This document shows, piece by piece, positions 42,928 through 52,800 of a stretch of 64,000 bases of DNA (the stretch's first letter is position 1; each line of letters starts with the position of its first letter). The DNA lies in NCBI GenBank assembly GCA_023411395.1, contig JAEYOV010000084.1, positions 142,432-206,431 of the forward strand. Reading direction: 5' to 3'. Under the pieces are notes generated by a model. It searched no databases and was not told the DNA's origin. It saw nothing but the letters and a program-made list of their open reading frames with translations. This stretch comes from Bacillota bacterium (GTDB lineage: Bacteria; Bacillota; Clostridia; Christensenellales; Aristaeellaceae). A program made the translations under genes and the position numbers.

Positions 42928-44691
42928 TCACTCGTATTCGCGGCCGGAAAACCGTTCCGCCAGATGCTGCACATGGCGGCGGGCCATGCCTGCCCCCAAG
43001 GCCGCTTCCTCCGGCGTAGGCGGCGTATCCCCCATCAGGCTCACAAACTGGCTTACCTTCAGGCCCAGGGCTTCCTGCATATCCATGTCGCTGCCGCCGG
43101 GGCTGACCAGATAATAGCACAAAAGGGAATCCTCCTGCCCCATGCGGTGGGCCCGGTCCTCCGCCTGGCTGTGCACAGCGGGCGACCAGTCCAGCTCCCC
43201 GAAGACCACGCACCCGGCCCTTTGCAGGTTCAGCCCCGAAGCTGCCCGCAGGGAGATGCAGCACAGGTCCGTTTTTCCCTCCATGAACCGGCGAACGCCT
43301 TCCTCCTTTTGCCCGCCCGTTTCCCGGCCCGTGATAAAAGTCGGAGCAAAGGCCTTCAATTCTTTTTTATAGGTATCCATCACTTTATGATGGTGGGCAA
43401 AGAGCAATACCTTCTCCCCGGCTTCCAGCAGCGCCCGCACGAACTGGCAGACATAAGGCGCCTTGGCCAAACCCGTGGCTTGCCGCTCCTCCTTAGAAAT
43501 CTGCTCTTCCAGAATGGCCCGCTGGGATACGGTGAGGCTCTCGTCCTGTTTCCAGTGGAGAAGCTTTTCCAAAACGGGCTGCATGAGCGTACGGTATACG
43601 GCATCGTCGGCGTCAATCTCCTGCACCAGCCGGCGCTTGGGAGGCAGCTCCGGCAGCACTTCCCTTTTCGTGCGGCGAAGCATCAACCCTTCCCGGCGCA
43701 AGTGCTCCCCCAGCAATTCCGGTTTGACCACCACGGCGTTGCCATAGCCGTAGCACCACTCCCGGGAGAAGCTTTCCCAATCCCCCAGGAAGTGAAAGTC
43801 CAGGATATTCACCACGTTCCAAATTTCCCCGCCCTTGTTGTAAATGGGCGTGCCGCTCAGGCCGATGACTTTGTCCAAGGCCGAGGACAGCAGGCTTGCC
43901 GCCGAGTATTTTTCCGTGCCGCTATGGCGCAATTCCTGGATCTCGTCAAAGATCGCCGCCGCAAAGCCCATTTCGGGCAGTTCCTTTTTCCAGCCGCGCA
44001 GCAATAGGTAGTGCATCAGGTAGATATCGGCAGGCGGAAGCGGATAAGGCTTCAATCCCCTGATGACGTGTACCGTGGGTTTCCGCCCGCACACACGCAG
44101 AAAACGGCCTGTTTCCGCCTCCCAGTTGCGTATGAGGTGGGCGGGCATGACAATGAGAGCAGGAAAAGCCTGCGTAACGGAGAGCCAGGCCAGCGCCTGC
44201 ACCGTTTTGCCCAGCCCCATCTCGTCCGCCAGCAGCGCCCTGTCGTTTTGCATAAGATAGGCCAGGCCCCGCTGCTGAAATGGGCGCAGCTCTCCTTCAA
44301 ACGCCCCATCCGGGGGGATGGCGCTTTCGGGCATAAGCCTTGCGGCCTCCCGGCGCAGCGCATACTCCCTGGCACCCTCCAGCGCTTCCTGCCAGCGTTT
44401 TTCATCCTGGGGCTTTATGGCAAGGGGATAGCGAAGCATCAGCCAGTGCAAATCCCCCACAATACGCCGGTGCGCGGTAAACCTAGCCTCCCCCCGGCCA
44501 TGGCCCGCGCTGCCGGGAAAGAGCCTTTTGGCCAGCTCCGTCACGCAGGGTTCTCCTTTTACAACCCAGCAGCGGGCCCGCTTGTTGTAAGACAGCGTGC
44601 CGTACACATGCCCGTCGTGAAAAGCGTGACGCAAATAAGCAGGCAACAGTGCCTGCGTGCCGGACTCTATCCTGTTTTTTTCCCGCTCCAT
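42928..44691 (-). CDS. SNF2-family DEAD/DEAH-box helicase
   Basis: The 587-residue protein is a superfamily 2 ATPase. Motif I is ALLADEMGLGKTVQALAW, motif II is IFDEIQEL (DEIQ, a SNF2 variant), motif III is GLSGTPIYN, and motif VI is SQAEDRAHRMGQEDS. The first 130 residues are an unrecognised domain, perhaps a HARP-like or substrate-binding module. The enzyme is smaller than most chromosomal SNF2 proteins and resembles phage-type SNF2 helicases. Its ATG overlaps the upstream nuclease-like gene as TGATG, so the two are translated together. Confidence 0.85.
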   Translation of the reverse strand: MEREKNRIESGTQALLPAYLRHAFHDGHVYGTLSYNKRARCWVVKGEPCVTELAKRLFPGSAGHGRGEARFTAHRRIVGDLHWLMLRYPLAIKPQDEKRWQEALEGAREYALRREAARLMPESAIPPDGAFEGELRPFQQRGLAYLMQNDRALLADEMGLGKTVQALAWLSVTQAFPALIVMPAHLIRNWEAETGRFLRVCGRKPTVHVIRGLKPYPLPPADIYLMHYLLLRGWKKELPEMGFAAAIFDEIQELRHSGTEKYSAASLLSSALDKVIGLSGTPIYNKGGEIWNVVNILDFHFLGDWESFSREWCYGYGNAVVVKPELLGEHLRREGLMLRRTKREVLPELPPKRRLVQEIDADDAVYRTLMQPVLEKLLHWKQDESLTVSQRAILEEQISKEERQATGLAKAPYVCQFVRALLEAGEKVLLFAHHHKVMDTYKKELKAFAPTFITGRETGGQKEEGVRRFMEGKTDLCCISLRAASGLNLQRAGCVVFGELDWSPAVHSQAEDRAHRMGQEDSLLCYYLVSPGGSDMDMQEALGLKVSQFVSLMGDTPPTPEEAALGAGMARRHVQHLAERFSGREYE

Positions 44692-45059
44692 CAAAGCGCG
44701 ATCCCCCACAAACGGTTTACGGATATCGTGACACAGGGCTTTCCCAGTATTTCCCCCGGCAAGTCCGCCGCCCGCTCCACCAGCACCACCAGGGCTTCTA
44801 TGCGCGGGCTCACCGCGTACCTTTCCAACTGGCGCAAAAGCCGCCGGCGTTCCGGCCTCCCCTTTTTCACCTCAATGCCCACCGTGCCCGCCAGAAAATC
44901 GATGCGGCACCGGGGCGCCAGCCGTTCTTCATGCAGGAAGGAAATATCCGCCTCCCGCAGGGCGTTTGCCGCCAGGGCGTGCAGGTCGTATTCCCCCTGG
45001 CAAAAGGGCGCGCGCAGCCGTGAAAGAGCCTGCGTGACATGCATAAGGCAATTTCCCAT
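44691..45059 (-). CDS. PD-(D/E)XK nuclease-like small protein
   Basis: The 122-residue protein has a PD-(D/E)XK-type core: RCRIDFLAGTVGIEVKKG, with D in RIDF and the E-x-K pair in EVKKG, followed by RRRLLRQLERYAVSPRI (motif IV-like Q/R-R-Y). Length and pattern fit a GxxExxY- or VRR-NUC-like nuclease. The start at 45059 (MGNCLMHVT) has GGGAGGGAAACC upstream. It overlaps the SNF2 helicase by one base, so the pair is probably one functional unit. Substrate is unknown. Confidence 0.7.
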   Translation of the reverse strand: MGNCLMHVTQALSRLRAPFCQGEYDLHALAANALREADISFLHEERLAPRCRIDFLAGTVGIEVKKGRPERRRLLRQLERYAVSPRIEALVVLVERAADLPGEILGKPCVTISVNRLWGIAL

Positions 45060-45085
45060 GGTTTCCCTCCCGTGCTCATGTGTGT

Positions 45086-45114
45086 ATTGTATCATGGGCA
45101 GGCCTTGCGCGCAA
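45086..45114 (-). promoter_or_regulatory. Promoter of the nuclease/helicase operon
   Basis: On the minus strand TTGCGC (45109-45114) and TACAAT (45086-45091) are 17 nt apart. The leader to the ATG at 45059 is short. It is divergent from the promoter at 45179. Confidence 0.6.
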
Positions 45115-45178
45115 TTCCCGCAAATACGCGCATCTATGTAACAATTCATTGGAAAACGGCCTGATTTGGTATGCCGGG

Positions 45179-45207
45179 TTGCAAACGCCATCCGTTTTTT
45201 GTATCAT
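45179..45207 (+). promoter_or_regulatory. Sigma-A promoter of the L,D-transpeptidase gene
   Basis: TTGCAA (45179-45184) and TATCAT (45202-45207) are separated by 17 nt. The start would be about 32 nt before the ATG at 45247. Confidence 0.65.
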
Positions 45208-45246
45208 AAAAGCCAGTTATGCCTTTCACTTTGAAGGAGGTCTGTC

Positions 45247-46980
45247 ATGCAGAGGTTCCGTTCCGCCACCGCCGGGCTTGTTTTTTTGCTGCTCCTGTGC
45301 GCCGCGCTGCCGGCGTTTTGCGAGGGTGCTTTGGAATGGGTCGATCCGCCGGACATCATCCGCCCCGGAAAATCCATCCGCTTAAGCTTTTCCGCTTCCC
45401 TGGCGGGGGACACCGATATCCTTGTCAAGAATGAAACCGGCGCTTTAGTGGCTACCCTTGCGAAGGATTTTCCCGCGAAGGCAGGCCGCAACAACCTGAC
45501 CTGGGACGGTACATCCTCAGGCTCACCCCTTTCTTCTGGCAGCTACGTTTTGCAGGCGGTGCAGGGAACAGCCGAAGCCTCCGCATCTTTTGCCATCGGG
45601 GAATTGAGCCCGGCCATCCTGTCCGCCTTCCCTAGCGATACGCATATCTCCCCCGGCGAAGACTGGCACCTTACAGTTAAGACAAACCTTGCGGCCACAC
45701 TGACCATGAAGCTTGCGCAGGATTCCGGCGATGTCATTTTGTATGAAGCGCTTCTGCCTGCCGGAACCCACGAAATCCCCTGGGACGGGAAGGTAGACGG
45801 CCAGGCCCTCTCCCCCGGCGGCCATAACATCAGCCTGTCCCTTCAGGATGACACAGGCTTTTCCTCCAACGGGGAACTGTTCACCATCACCGTGGAGGAA
45901 CCGGCTCCGGTCCCGGCTTTGACGGAAATTGTTTCGATTGTGGAAAACAGCAACAGCGAAACACCCCATTCCCCCTCTGATTTCAGCAGTCATACCTGCA
46001 GCCACGAATCCTGCTTCTTCACGCTGCCCATGGGCGTTATGGACGAGGCTGCCATCTGGGAGGCCATGATGCAGCCGATTACGGTGGTCAAGGGCGAACA
46101 GCGGCAGGTGGTGAAGGTGTATGAGAAACCCGATAAAAATTCCGAAGCCGTGGGGGAAGTGACTTGCGATTCCCAGGGGCTGCACGTACTGGAAACACTG
46201 AACAACGGCTGGACGCTGGTGGAGGCCTATTCCAGCTCCATCCACACCAGCAAGGTGAAAAACTGGGCCGGGTTCTTTTCGGGATACATTGAAACCTCCA
46301 AGCTTCAAACAAAGCAGTCCAACCAGAAATTCGGCCTGCTGCTGGACAAGCTCACCCAGCGGATGTACGTGTTTCAGGAAGGAAAGATCATTACCGAGCT
46401 TTTGATTTCCACCGGCCTTGTCAACAGCAAGCAGCCTTACAACGAAACCCCAGCCGGAGAGTTTATGATTGTGAGCTGGACGGGCGGCTTCTGGTCGGGC
46501 AACATGTGGTGTGATCTGGCGCTGCGCGTCAATGGCGGCATACTGATTCATGAAGTGCCATGCTTTAAAAACGAAGAAACCGGGGACCGTGATTACCGGC
46601 CCTTTGAGCGCGTGCTGGGTCAAAAGGCCAGCCATGGCTGCATCCGGGTGCAGCAACAGAAAAGCCCTGAGGGCATCAACATGCGCTGGCTATGGGACAA
46701 CCTCAAACTGAACACCCGCGTCTTCATCTGGGATGATGTGGGCCGCAATATTCCCATCCCGGATCATGCTCTGCCCTTGTTTTACAACCCCGACGGCGGC
46801 CAGTATTACCACAGCGACGCTTACTGCAAAAGCGTGAAGGACAGATACTTGCCGCTCACCGGCTTTACCTACGGCGAATTGGAGTCCGCCCCCTACGTAA
46901 AGCTGGACGCCTGCCCCTCCTGCGCCCCGCCCAAGCGCAGGGCGCAGATCGAAGCGCTGAACGCGGGAAACAAACAATAA
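45247..46980 (+). CDS. Secreted L,D-transpeptidase with FlgD-like Ig, SH3 and cysteine-cluster domains
   Basis: The 577-residue protein has a signal peptide (about residues 1-25), two FlgD-type Ig-like domains (about 28-117 and 118-218, with AGRNNLTWDGTSSG and AGTHEIPWDGKVDG), an SH3b-like domain (about 275-350), and a YkuD catalytic domain with ASHGCIRVQ near residue 460, where the Cys is catalytic. The C-terminal segment YYHSDAYCKSV...DACPSCAPP is a small Cys/His zinc-type module. It would cross-link DAP-type peptidoglycan (3-3 links) or anchor proteins. The ATG has GAAGGAGG upstream. Confidence 0.92.
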   Translation: MQRFRSATAGLVFLLLLCAALPAFCEGALEWVDPPDIIRPGKSIRLSFSASLAGDTDILVKNETGALVATLAKDFPAKAGRNNLTWDGTSSGSPLSSGSYVLQAVQGTAEASASFAIGELSPAILSAFPSDTHISPGEDWHLTVKTNLAATLTMKLAQDSGDVILYEALLPAGTHEIPWDGKVDGQALSPGGHNISLSLQDDTGFSSNGELFTITVEEPAPVPALTEIVSIVENSNSETPHSPSDFSSHTCSHESCFFTLPMGVMDEAAIWEAMMQPITVVKGEQRQVVKVYEKPDKNSEAVGEVTCDSQGLHVLETLNNGWTLVEAYSSSIHTSKVKNWAGFFSGYIETSKLQTKQSNQKFGLLLDKLTQRMYVFQEGKIITELLISTGLVNSKQPYNETPAGEFMIVSWTGGFWSGNMWCDLALRVNGGILIHEVPCFKNEETGDRDYRPFERVLGQKASHGCIRVQQQKSPEGINMRWLWDNLKLNTRVFIWDDVGRNIPIPDHALPLFYNPDGGQYYHSDAYCKSVKDRYLPLTGFTYGELESAPYVKLDACPSCAPPKRRAQIEALNAGNKQ

Positions 46981-46987
46981 GATGAAC

Positions 46988-47031
46988 AAAAGCCGCCCTC
47001 CCTCATTTTTGAAGGAAGGCGGCTTTCTTTT
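46988..47031. terminator. Bidirectional intrinsic terminator
   Basis: AAAGCCGCC (46988-46996) pairs with GGCGGCTTT (47018-47026), with T- or A-rich sequence on both sides. It separates the convergent L,D-transpeptidase and LCP genes. Confidence 0.8.
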
Positions 47032-47042
47032 CAGATTGTTAT

Positions 47043-48041
47043 TTATTCGCCTTGTTCACCGTACAAAAAATCATTCAGGACTTCCACGTTCTTGGACAGG
47101 TTTGGCACCAGCACGGCCATACCGGAAATCTTTTTGCTGGCATAAGCGCCTTTGGCGGGAATCTGAATGGATTCAAAGGTGGCTTCCTTGGCCGTCAGCG
47201 CCGTGGGGATCAGGCGGATGGCATCGGCCGCGGAAATATTGGTGACCACATTGTCCAGATTGTTCAGCACCAATTCGCCAATCTCATCCCAGCTCAGCTT
47301 CATGATCTTGTGGAAGGCCGCCTCCACCACCGTGCGCTGGCGGTCGGTGCGCGCAAAGTCGCTGTCGATTTTGCGGATGCGGCTGAAGGACAGCGCTTGT
47401 TTGCCCGTGAGGTTTTGCAGGCCTGATTTTTTTAGCAGGCCGTCATTTTGCTTTTTGCCTATTTGAAGGTTGTAGTACTCCAAAATGCTGTTCACCTGTG
47501 TCAGCTCTTTTTTGGACACGTCAATTTCCACGCCGCCGATAGCATCAATCAGTTTGGCCATGCGGCTGAAATTAACGGATATGTAAGCGTCCGGCTCAAT
47601 GCCAAAGTTGGCTTTCAGCGTTTTCAAAAGCAGCTCCGGCCCGCCGTAGGCATAGGCCGCGTTGATGCGTGTGGAGCCCTTGCCTGGAATTTTCACGTAC
47701 ATGTCCCTAAGAAAGGAAACCAGCTTGATGGTTTTGGTTTTCGGGTCCAATTGGGCCAGCATCATGGTATCGCTGCGGCCCCGGCTTTTGGGTGAGTAGG
47801 TGTCGGTACCAATGAGCAGAAGCTGGAACATATCCGTCTCGGGCGCCACATAATCCTCCGGCAGCACCAGATACTCGTTCAGTTCCCCCTCTTCCCCCTC
47901 GGGAATGGTCTCCGCCAGCAGCTCCAGAAGCTCTTCCTTGCTCAATTCATTTCCCTGCGTAGCCTGGGAGGGTACGGCAAAACACATCACCGCCAGCACC
48001 ACACACAGCATCCGGATAAAAAACCGTTTCATGATGGCCAT
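47043..48041 (-). CDS. LCP (LytR-CpsA-Psr) family phosphotransferase
   Basis: LCP enzymes attach lipid-linked glycopolymers such as teichoic acid or capsule to peptidoglycan. The 332-residue protein has an N-terminal membrane anchor (about residues 6-26) and an LCP domain with the signature GRSDTMMLAQLDPKTKTIKL, SFLRDMYVKIPGKGSTRINA and AYAYGGPELL. The Arg and Asp ligands of the polyprenyl-phosphate site are present (RSD, RD, R in STRIN). The start at 48041 (MAIMKRFFIR) follows TAGGGGG; a TTG at 48077 has no site. Confidence 0.93.
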   Translation of the reverse strand: MAIMKRFFIRMLCVVLAVMCFAVPSQATQGNELSKEELLELLAETIPEGEEGELNEYLVLPEDYVAPETDMFQLLLIGTDTYSPKSRGRSDTMMLAQLDPKTKTIKLVSFLRDMYVKIPGKGSTRINAAYAYGGPELLLKTLKANFGIEPDAYISVNFSRMAKLIDAIGGVEIDVSKKELTQVNSILEYYNLQIGKKQNDGLLKKSGLQNLTGKQALSFSRIRKIDSDFARTDRQRTVVEAAFHKIMKLSWDEIGELVLNNLDNVVTNISAADAIRLIPTALTAKEATFESIQIPAKGAYASKKISGMAVLVPNLSKNVEVLNDFLYGEQGE

Positions 48042-48151
48042 AAAAAAACCCCCTACCTTACAAGCAAATTTCGACAATTTACTTGCTTTCCCTTCTTAAA
48101 CGGCCGGAGGGCTAGGAATCCTGCACTGCATTGTAAAAGAATCCCGGCCAA

Positions 48152-49321
48152 TTAATGGTAATAGTCCGTATCAAAGTGGAGTACGCATTCATTCTTCTCA
48201 TCCAGTTCCCGGGCACAAGACTCTATTTTATCCTTCAGTTCTGTGGTATCCTTCCAGTCGGCAGGCACCATGACATCAAACACAAGGTCGATCCTGTCCG
48301 TATGCTGCACCCGGCGGAAGTCGTGCAGCCTGAGCCTTGCGTCCACCGACATCAGGAATTCTTCCATCCTTGCCTGTGTGTCAAGGGTCGCCTTGTCGTC
48401 GGTGACGATGGGGTCCATATGGATGAGAAGCGGGATAGCCATTTCCCTGGAGATGTCCCGCTCGGCATGGTCGATCAACTCATGGATTTTCACGATGTCT
48501 TCTTTGGCTGATACCTCCGCATGGACAGAAGCAATGCTCCGGCCAGGTCCATAATCATGTATAACCAGGTCGTGCACCCCGAGTATACCTTCATAAGACA
48601 ACAGCTTTTCGGTCAGCTTATCGTTCATCTCCCGGCTGGGCTGCGCGCCCAGCAGCCGGTCCACCGTGTCCCTGCACACCCCGTAGCCCGTTTTCAGTAC
48701 GAACAGCGACACCAGCACGCCCATATATCCGTCAAGGTGTATTCCAAACAGCCTGTCAATGAGCATGCCGATCAGGACGCCGCCTGTTGCCAGCACGTCG
48801 GATACCGAGTCTTTGCCCGCGGCCTTCAATGGCTGGGAATCGATGGCCTTTCCCAGCTTAGTGTAAAAGAAATACAGCCAGCCTTTTGTCAGCACACTTC
48901 CGATCATGATGAGAAAGGTTACAAGCGTAAAATCCGGCGCGGAGGGCGTAATAATATTTTCTATGCCGCCCTTGAACAGTTCAAACCCCATGATCAGAAT
49001 AAAACCGCCTACGCCCAGCGCGCCAATATACTCCATGCGCCCATGGCCGAAGGGATGGCCCTTGTCCCCCGGCTTTTGTGCCATGCGGGCACTGACCAGG
49101 GAAACGATGGAGCCTCCCGCGTCCGACAGGTTGTTGGCAGCGTCCGCCGTCACGGCCACGGAGCCCGAAAGAAGGCCCGCCAGGAATTTCGCAAGGGATA
49201 GAAGAACGTTGATGCATATCCCGGCCGTAGTCCCCAGCGTGGCATAGGCCGCCCGGACGGATTGGTTTTCCGTATCCTGATTGTTTTTTACAAACCGCTT
49301 CAACAGCCATCCGGTCAGCAT
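48152..49321 (-). CDS. Cation diffusion facilitator (CDF) family transporter
   Basis: The 389-residue protein exports a divalent cation by proton exchange. Six hydrophobic segments occupy about residues 27-200. The TM2 metal site is visible in VTADAANNLSDAGGSIVSL (DxxxD) and the TM5 site in AAGKDSVSDVLATGG. HPFGHGRMEYIGAL is the CDF loop. A cytosolic domain from about residue 210 has extra length to 389, with a C-terminal extension. Metal is probably Zn, Mn or Fe. The start is ATG 49321 or GTG 49330/TTG 49336; none has a perfect site. Confidence 0.92.
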   Translation of the reverse strand: MLTGWLLKRFVKNNQDTENQSVRAAYATLGTTAGICINVLLSLAKFLAGLLSGSVAVTADAANNLSDAGGSIVSLVSARMAQKPGDKGHPFGHGRMEYIGALGVGGFILIMGFELFKGGIENIITPSAPDFTLVTFLIMIGSVLTKGWLYFFYTKLGKAIDSQPLKAAGKDSVSDVLATGGVLIGMLIDRLFGIHLDGYMGVLVSLFVLKTGYGVCRDTVDRLLGAQPSREMNDKLTEKLLSYEGILGVHDLVIHDYGPGRSIASVHAEVSAKEDIVKIHELIDHAERDISREMAIPLLIHMDPIVTDDKATLDTQARMEEFLMSVDARLRLHDFRRVQHTDRIDLVFDVMVPADWKDTTELKDKIESCARELDEKNECVLHFDTDYYH

Positions 49322-49495
49322 TTTTTTCACCGCCAAATAAAGATTAGCAAATAGTATATCACAATTTTTCCATCAATGCATCTATTTTCCCAAATTTCAA
49401 AGTTAGCCCATGCTCACTTTGCACTACGGCGGCCGTGCCGCCCCTCAAAATTGTTTCGTTGCTGCAAAACCCCTTTACTTTTTCCCCTTGATGCA

Positions 49496-49501
49496 TATAA
49501 T
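49496..49501 (+). promoter_or_regulatory. Extended -10 box of the ileS transcript
   Basis: TGCATATAAT gives an extended -10 with TATAAT at 49496-49501. A TTTACT (49474-49479) with a 16-nt spacer is a plausible -35. Transcription would start near 49508, at the T-box leader. Confidence 0.6.
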
Positions 49502-49508
49502 AGATGAA

Positions 49509-49767
49509 GTATATGACCATGATGGGGACGGGCCTGGAAAAACCCTTTCAAGCGAGCCGGCGCAGGTGGAAGGCCGGCAAGGGAGTTCACGCCATATCAC
49601 CCCGGAGTCTCCACGCCGAAGGCGAAAAACCCAAGGCGCGGGCGGGCTGCTCCCGTTACAGGGCCGCAGACATTGCAAAAGGTTTGCGCAAAGAGGGCGC
49701 CTGTGCGCCAATCTGGGTGGTACCGCGGAGCAATCCGTCCCAAGAAAGCTTGGGGCGGTTTTTCTTT
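49509..49767 (+). promoter_or_regulatory. T-box riboswitch of ileS
   Basis: The conserved T-box core TGGGTGGTACCGCGG is at 49714-49728. The terminator hairpin CCGTCCCAAG...CTTGGGGCGG with TTTTT follows at about 49735-49765. Stem I spans roughly 49520-49630, and a candidate specifier codon ATC (49596-49598) followed by a purine lies on its 3' side. Uncharged tRNA-Ile should stabilise the antiterminator and allow ileS transcription. The ileS start is about 50 nt past the terminator. Confidence 0.93.
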
Positions 49768-49816
49768 ATCCTCCGCAATCTTCAAAAAAACCGATTATGG
49801 ACACGGGAGGTTCATT

Positions 49817-52800
49817 ATGTATCAGAAAGTGCCCACCGACATGAATTTCGCAGGCCGGGAAAAGGAAATAGCCGCCTTCTGGAAGGACAACGACGTCATC
49901 CGGAAAAGTCTTCATCACAGGGATGACGCTTCGGAATCCTTCAGCTTTTTCGATGGCCCCCCCACGGCCAACGGCAAGCCTCATATCGGCCACGTGCTCA
50001 CCCGCTCCATCAAGGACCTGATCCCCCGCTACCAGACCATGAAGGGCAAGCGTGTTTTGCGCAAGGCCGGCTGGGATACCCACGGCCTGCCGGTGGAGCT
50101 GGAAGTGGAAAAGCAGCTTGGGCTGGACGGCAAGCCGCAAATCGAGGCATACGGCATCGGTCCCTTTATCGCCGCCTGCAAAAAAAGCGTGTGGAAGTAT
50201 CTGCATGAGTGGGAGGAGATGTCCGAACGCGTCGCCTTCTGGGTGGATATGGAGCATCCCTACATCACATATGAGGATAACTACATCGAGTCCGTATGGT
50301 GGAGCCTCAAGGAAATCGCCAAACGTGACCTCCTGTATAAAGGCCACAAGGTAGTCCCCTACTGTCCCCGGTGCGGCACCGCCCTTTCCAGCCATGAGGT
50401 GGCCCAGGGCTACAAAGAGGTCAGCGACACGAGCGCCTTCGTGCGTTTTCAAGTGAAAGGCGAGAAGGATACATACCTCCTGGCCTGGACCACCACGCCC
50501 TGGACGCTGCCCAGCAACGTGGCCTTGTGCGTCAACGCCAAGGAGGAATACTGCCGTGTTTTGGTAAACGGGCAGGTCTTCATCATGGCCAAGGTGCTCA
50601 TCTCCTCCGTGTTTTGCGAAGATGACGCGGCGGCGGCCCAGGTGCTGGAGGTCTTCCCCGGCGAAAAGCTCAAGGGCCTGGAATACGAACCGCTGTACAA
50701 TTTCGCAAACCCCAGGGAAAAGGCCTGGTACGTGGTGTGCGACAGCTATGTCACGCTTACCGATGGCACCGGCATTGTGCACATCGCCCCGGCTTTCGGT
50801 GAGGATGACGCCCGCGTGGGCCGGGAATACGGCCTGCCCTTCGTGCAGCTGGTGGACACCCAGGGCCAATTCGTCTCCGGCACGCCCTGGGAGGGCGTCT
50901 TCGTCAAGCAGGCCGACCCCGCCATCCTGAAAGACCTCAAGGAACGCGGCCTGCTGCTCAAGACGGCGTCCTATACCCATAATTACCCCTTCTGCTGGCG
51001 CTGCGACACGCCACTTCTGTACTATGCCAGGGCCACCTGGTTTATTCGCATGACCGCGCTGAGGGACGACCTTTTGCGCAACAACCGCAGCGTCAACTGG
51101 CTGCCAGACAATATCAAGGAAGGCCGCATGGGCAACTTCCTGGAGAACGTGGTGGACTGGGGCCTGTCCCGGGAGCGCTACTGGGGCACGCCGCTTCCTA
51201 TCTGGCTGTGCGAAGACGGCCACATGCATGTGGTGGGTTCCAAGCAGGAACTGAAAGACATGGCGGTAACGCCTTTTGACGATGTGGAGCTGCACCGCCC
51301 CTTCATCGACCAGATCAAACTGAAGTGCCCCATGTGCGGCAAGGAGATGCAAAGGGTCAAGGAGGTCATCGACTGCTGGTACGATTCCGGCTCCATGCCC
51401 TTTGCCCAGTGGCATTACCCCTTTGAAAACAAGGAGAAGTTTGAGGAAAACTTCCCTGCCGCCTACATTTCCGAGGCCATCGACCAGACCCGCGGCTGGT
51501 TCTACACGCTGCTGGCCATCGGCACGCTGCTTTTTAACAAGTCTCCTTTTGAAAACTGCATCGTCATGGGCCACGTGCAGGACAAGGACGGACAAAAAAT
51601 GTCCAAGCACAAGGGCAATGTGGTGGATCCCTGGAGCGTGCTTGACGTTCAGGGCGCCGACGCCGTGCGCTGGTACTTCTATACCGGCGGCGCGCCCTGG
51701 CTGCCCAGCCGCTTCTACGGCGAAGCCGTGTCCGAATGCCAGCGCAAGTTTATGGGCACGCTGCAAAATACCTACGCCTTCTTCGTACTCTACGCCAACA
51801 TCGACCATTTCGACCCCAAGGAGCATCCGCTTCACAAAGCGCAATTGTCCCTGATGGACAAATGGGTATTGAGCCGCCTTCATACCCTCATCCGCTATGT
51901 AGGCAGTGAATTGGACAATTACCGCCTCACCGAGCCGGCCAGGGCAATCGGCGATTTTGTGGACGAATTGAGCAACTGGTACGTGCGCCGCAGCCGGGAA
52001 CGGTTCTGGGGCAAGGGCATGGCCGGCGACAAGGAAGCCGCCTTCATCACCCTGTATACCGTTCTGGAAACGCTGTCCCGCCTCATCGCGCCCTTTGTTC
52101 CCTATATGGCGGAAAGCATGTATCAAAACCTTGTCCGCAGCGTGGATGCTTCCGCTCCCGTCAGCGTGCATTTAACCGACTTCCCTACCTTCGATGAATC
52201 ATTCATCGGCCCGGCCATGGAAAGTCAAATGGCCGCCCTCATCGATGTGGTGCAGCTTGGCCGCGCCTGCCGCAACGCCGCCGCCATGAAGGTGCGCCAG
52301 CCGCTCAACGCGCTGTATGTCAAGGGCGCTTCCATCCAGGGCGAATACGTCGATCTGGCGGAGGATGAACTGAACGTCAGGCAGGTCATCTTCACCGAGG
52401 ATGCCCGGGCCTTCACCAGCTACAGGCTCAAGCCCCAGCTACGCATCCTGGGCCCCCGCTACGGAAAGCTGCTGGGCAAGATCAGCCAGCACTTGACTAC
52501 CCTGGACGGCAATGATGTGGTGGATGCCTTCAACCGGGGTGAAAGCGTCTCCTTTGAACTGGATGGTACACAGGTGGTTTTAGAGAAGGACGATGTGCTC
52601 ACCGAACCCATGCAAAAACCGGGCTTCATGGCCATTACCGAGCATGATGTCACCGTGGTACTGGATACCAACCTCACCCCGGAACTCATCCAGGAAGGGT
52701 TTGTGCGGGAGGTCATCAGCAAGCTGCAAACCATGCGCAAGGAAGCGGATTTCGATGTTACCGACCGCATCCACGTGACGTATCAGGCAGATGCGAGGCT

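Noticed and set aside
49766..52171. An 801-codon open frame antisense to ileS
   Set aside because: It lies wholly opposite ileS, has no ribosome-binding site and no recognisable domain. Long antisense frames are expected in G+C-rich genes with strong codon bias.
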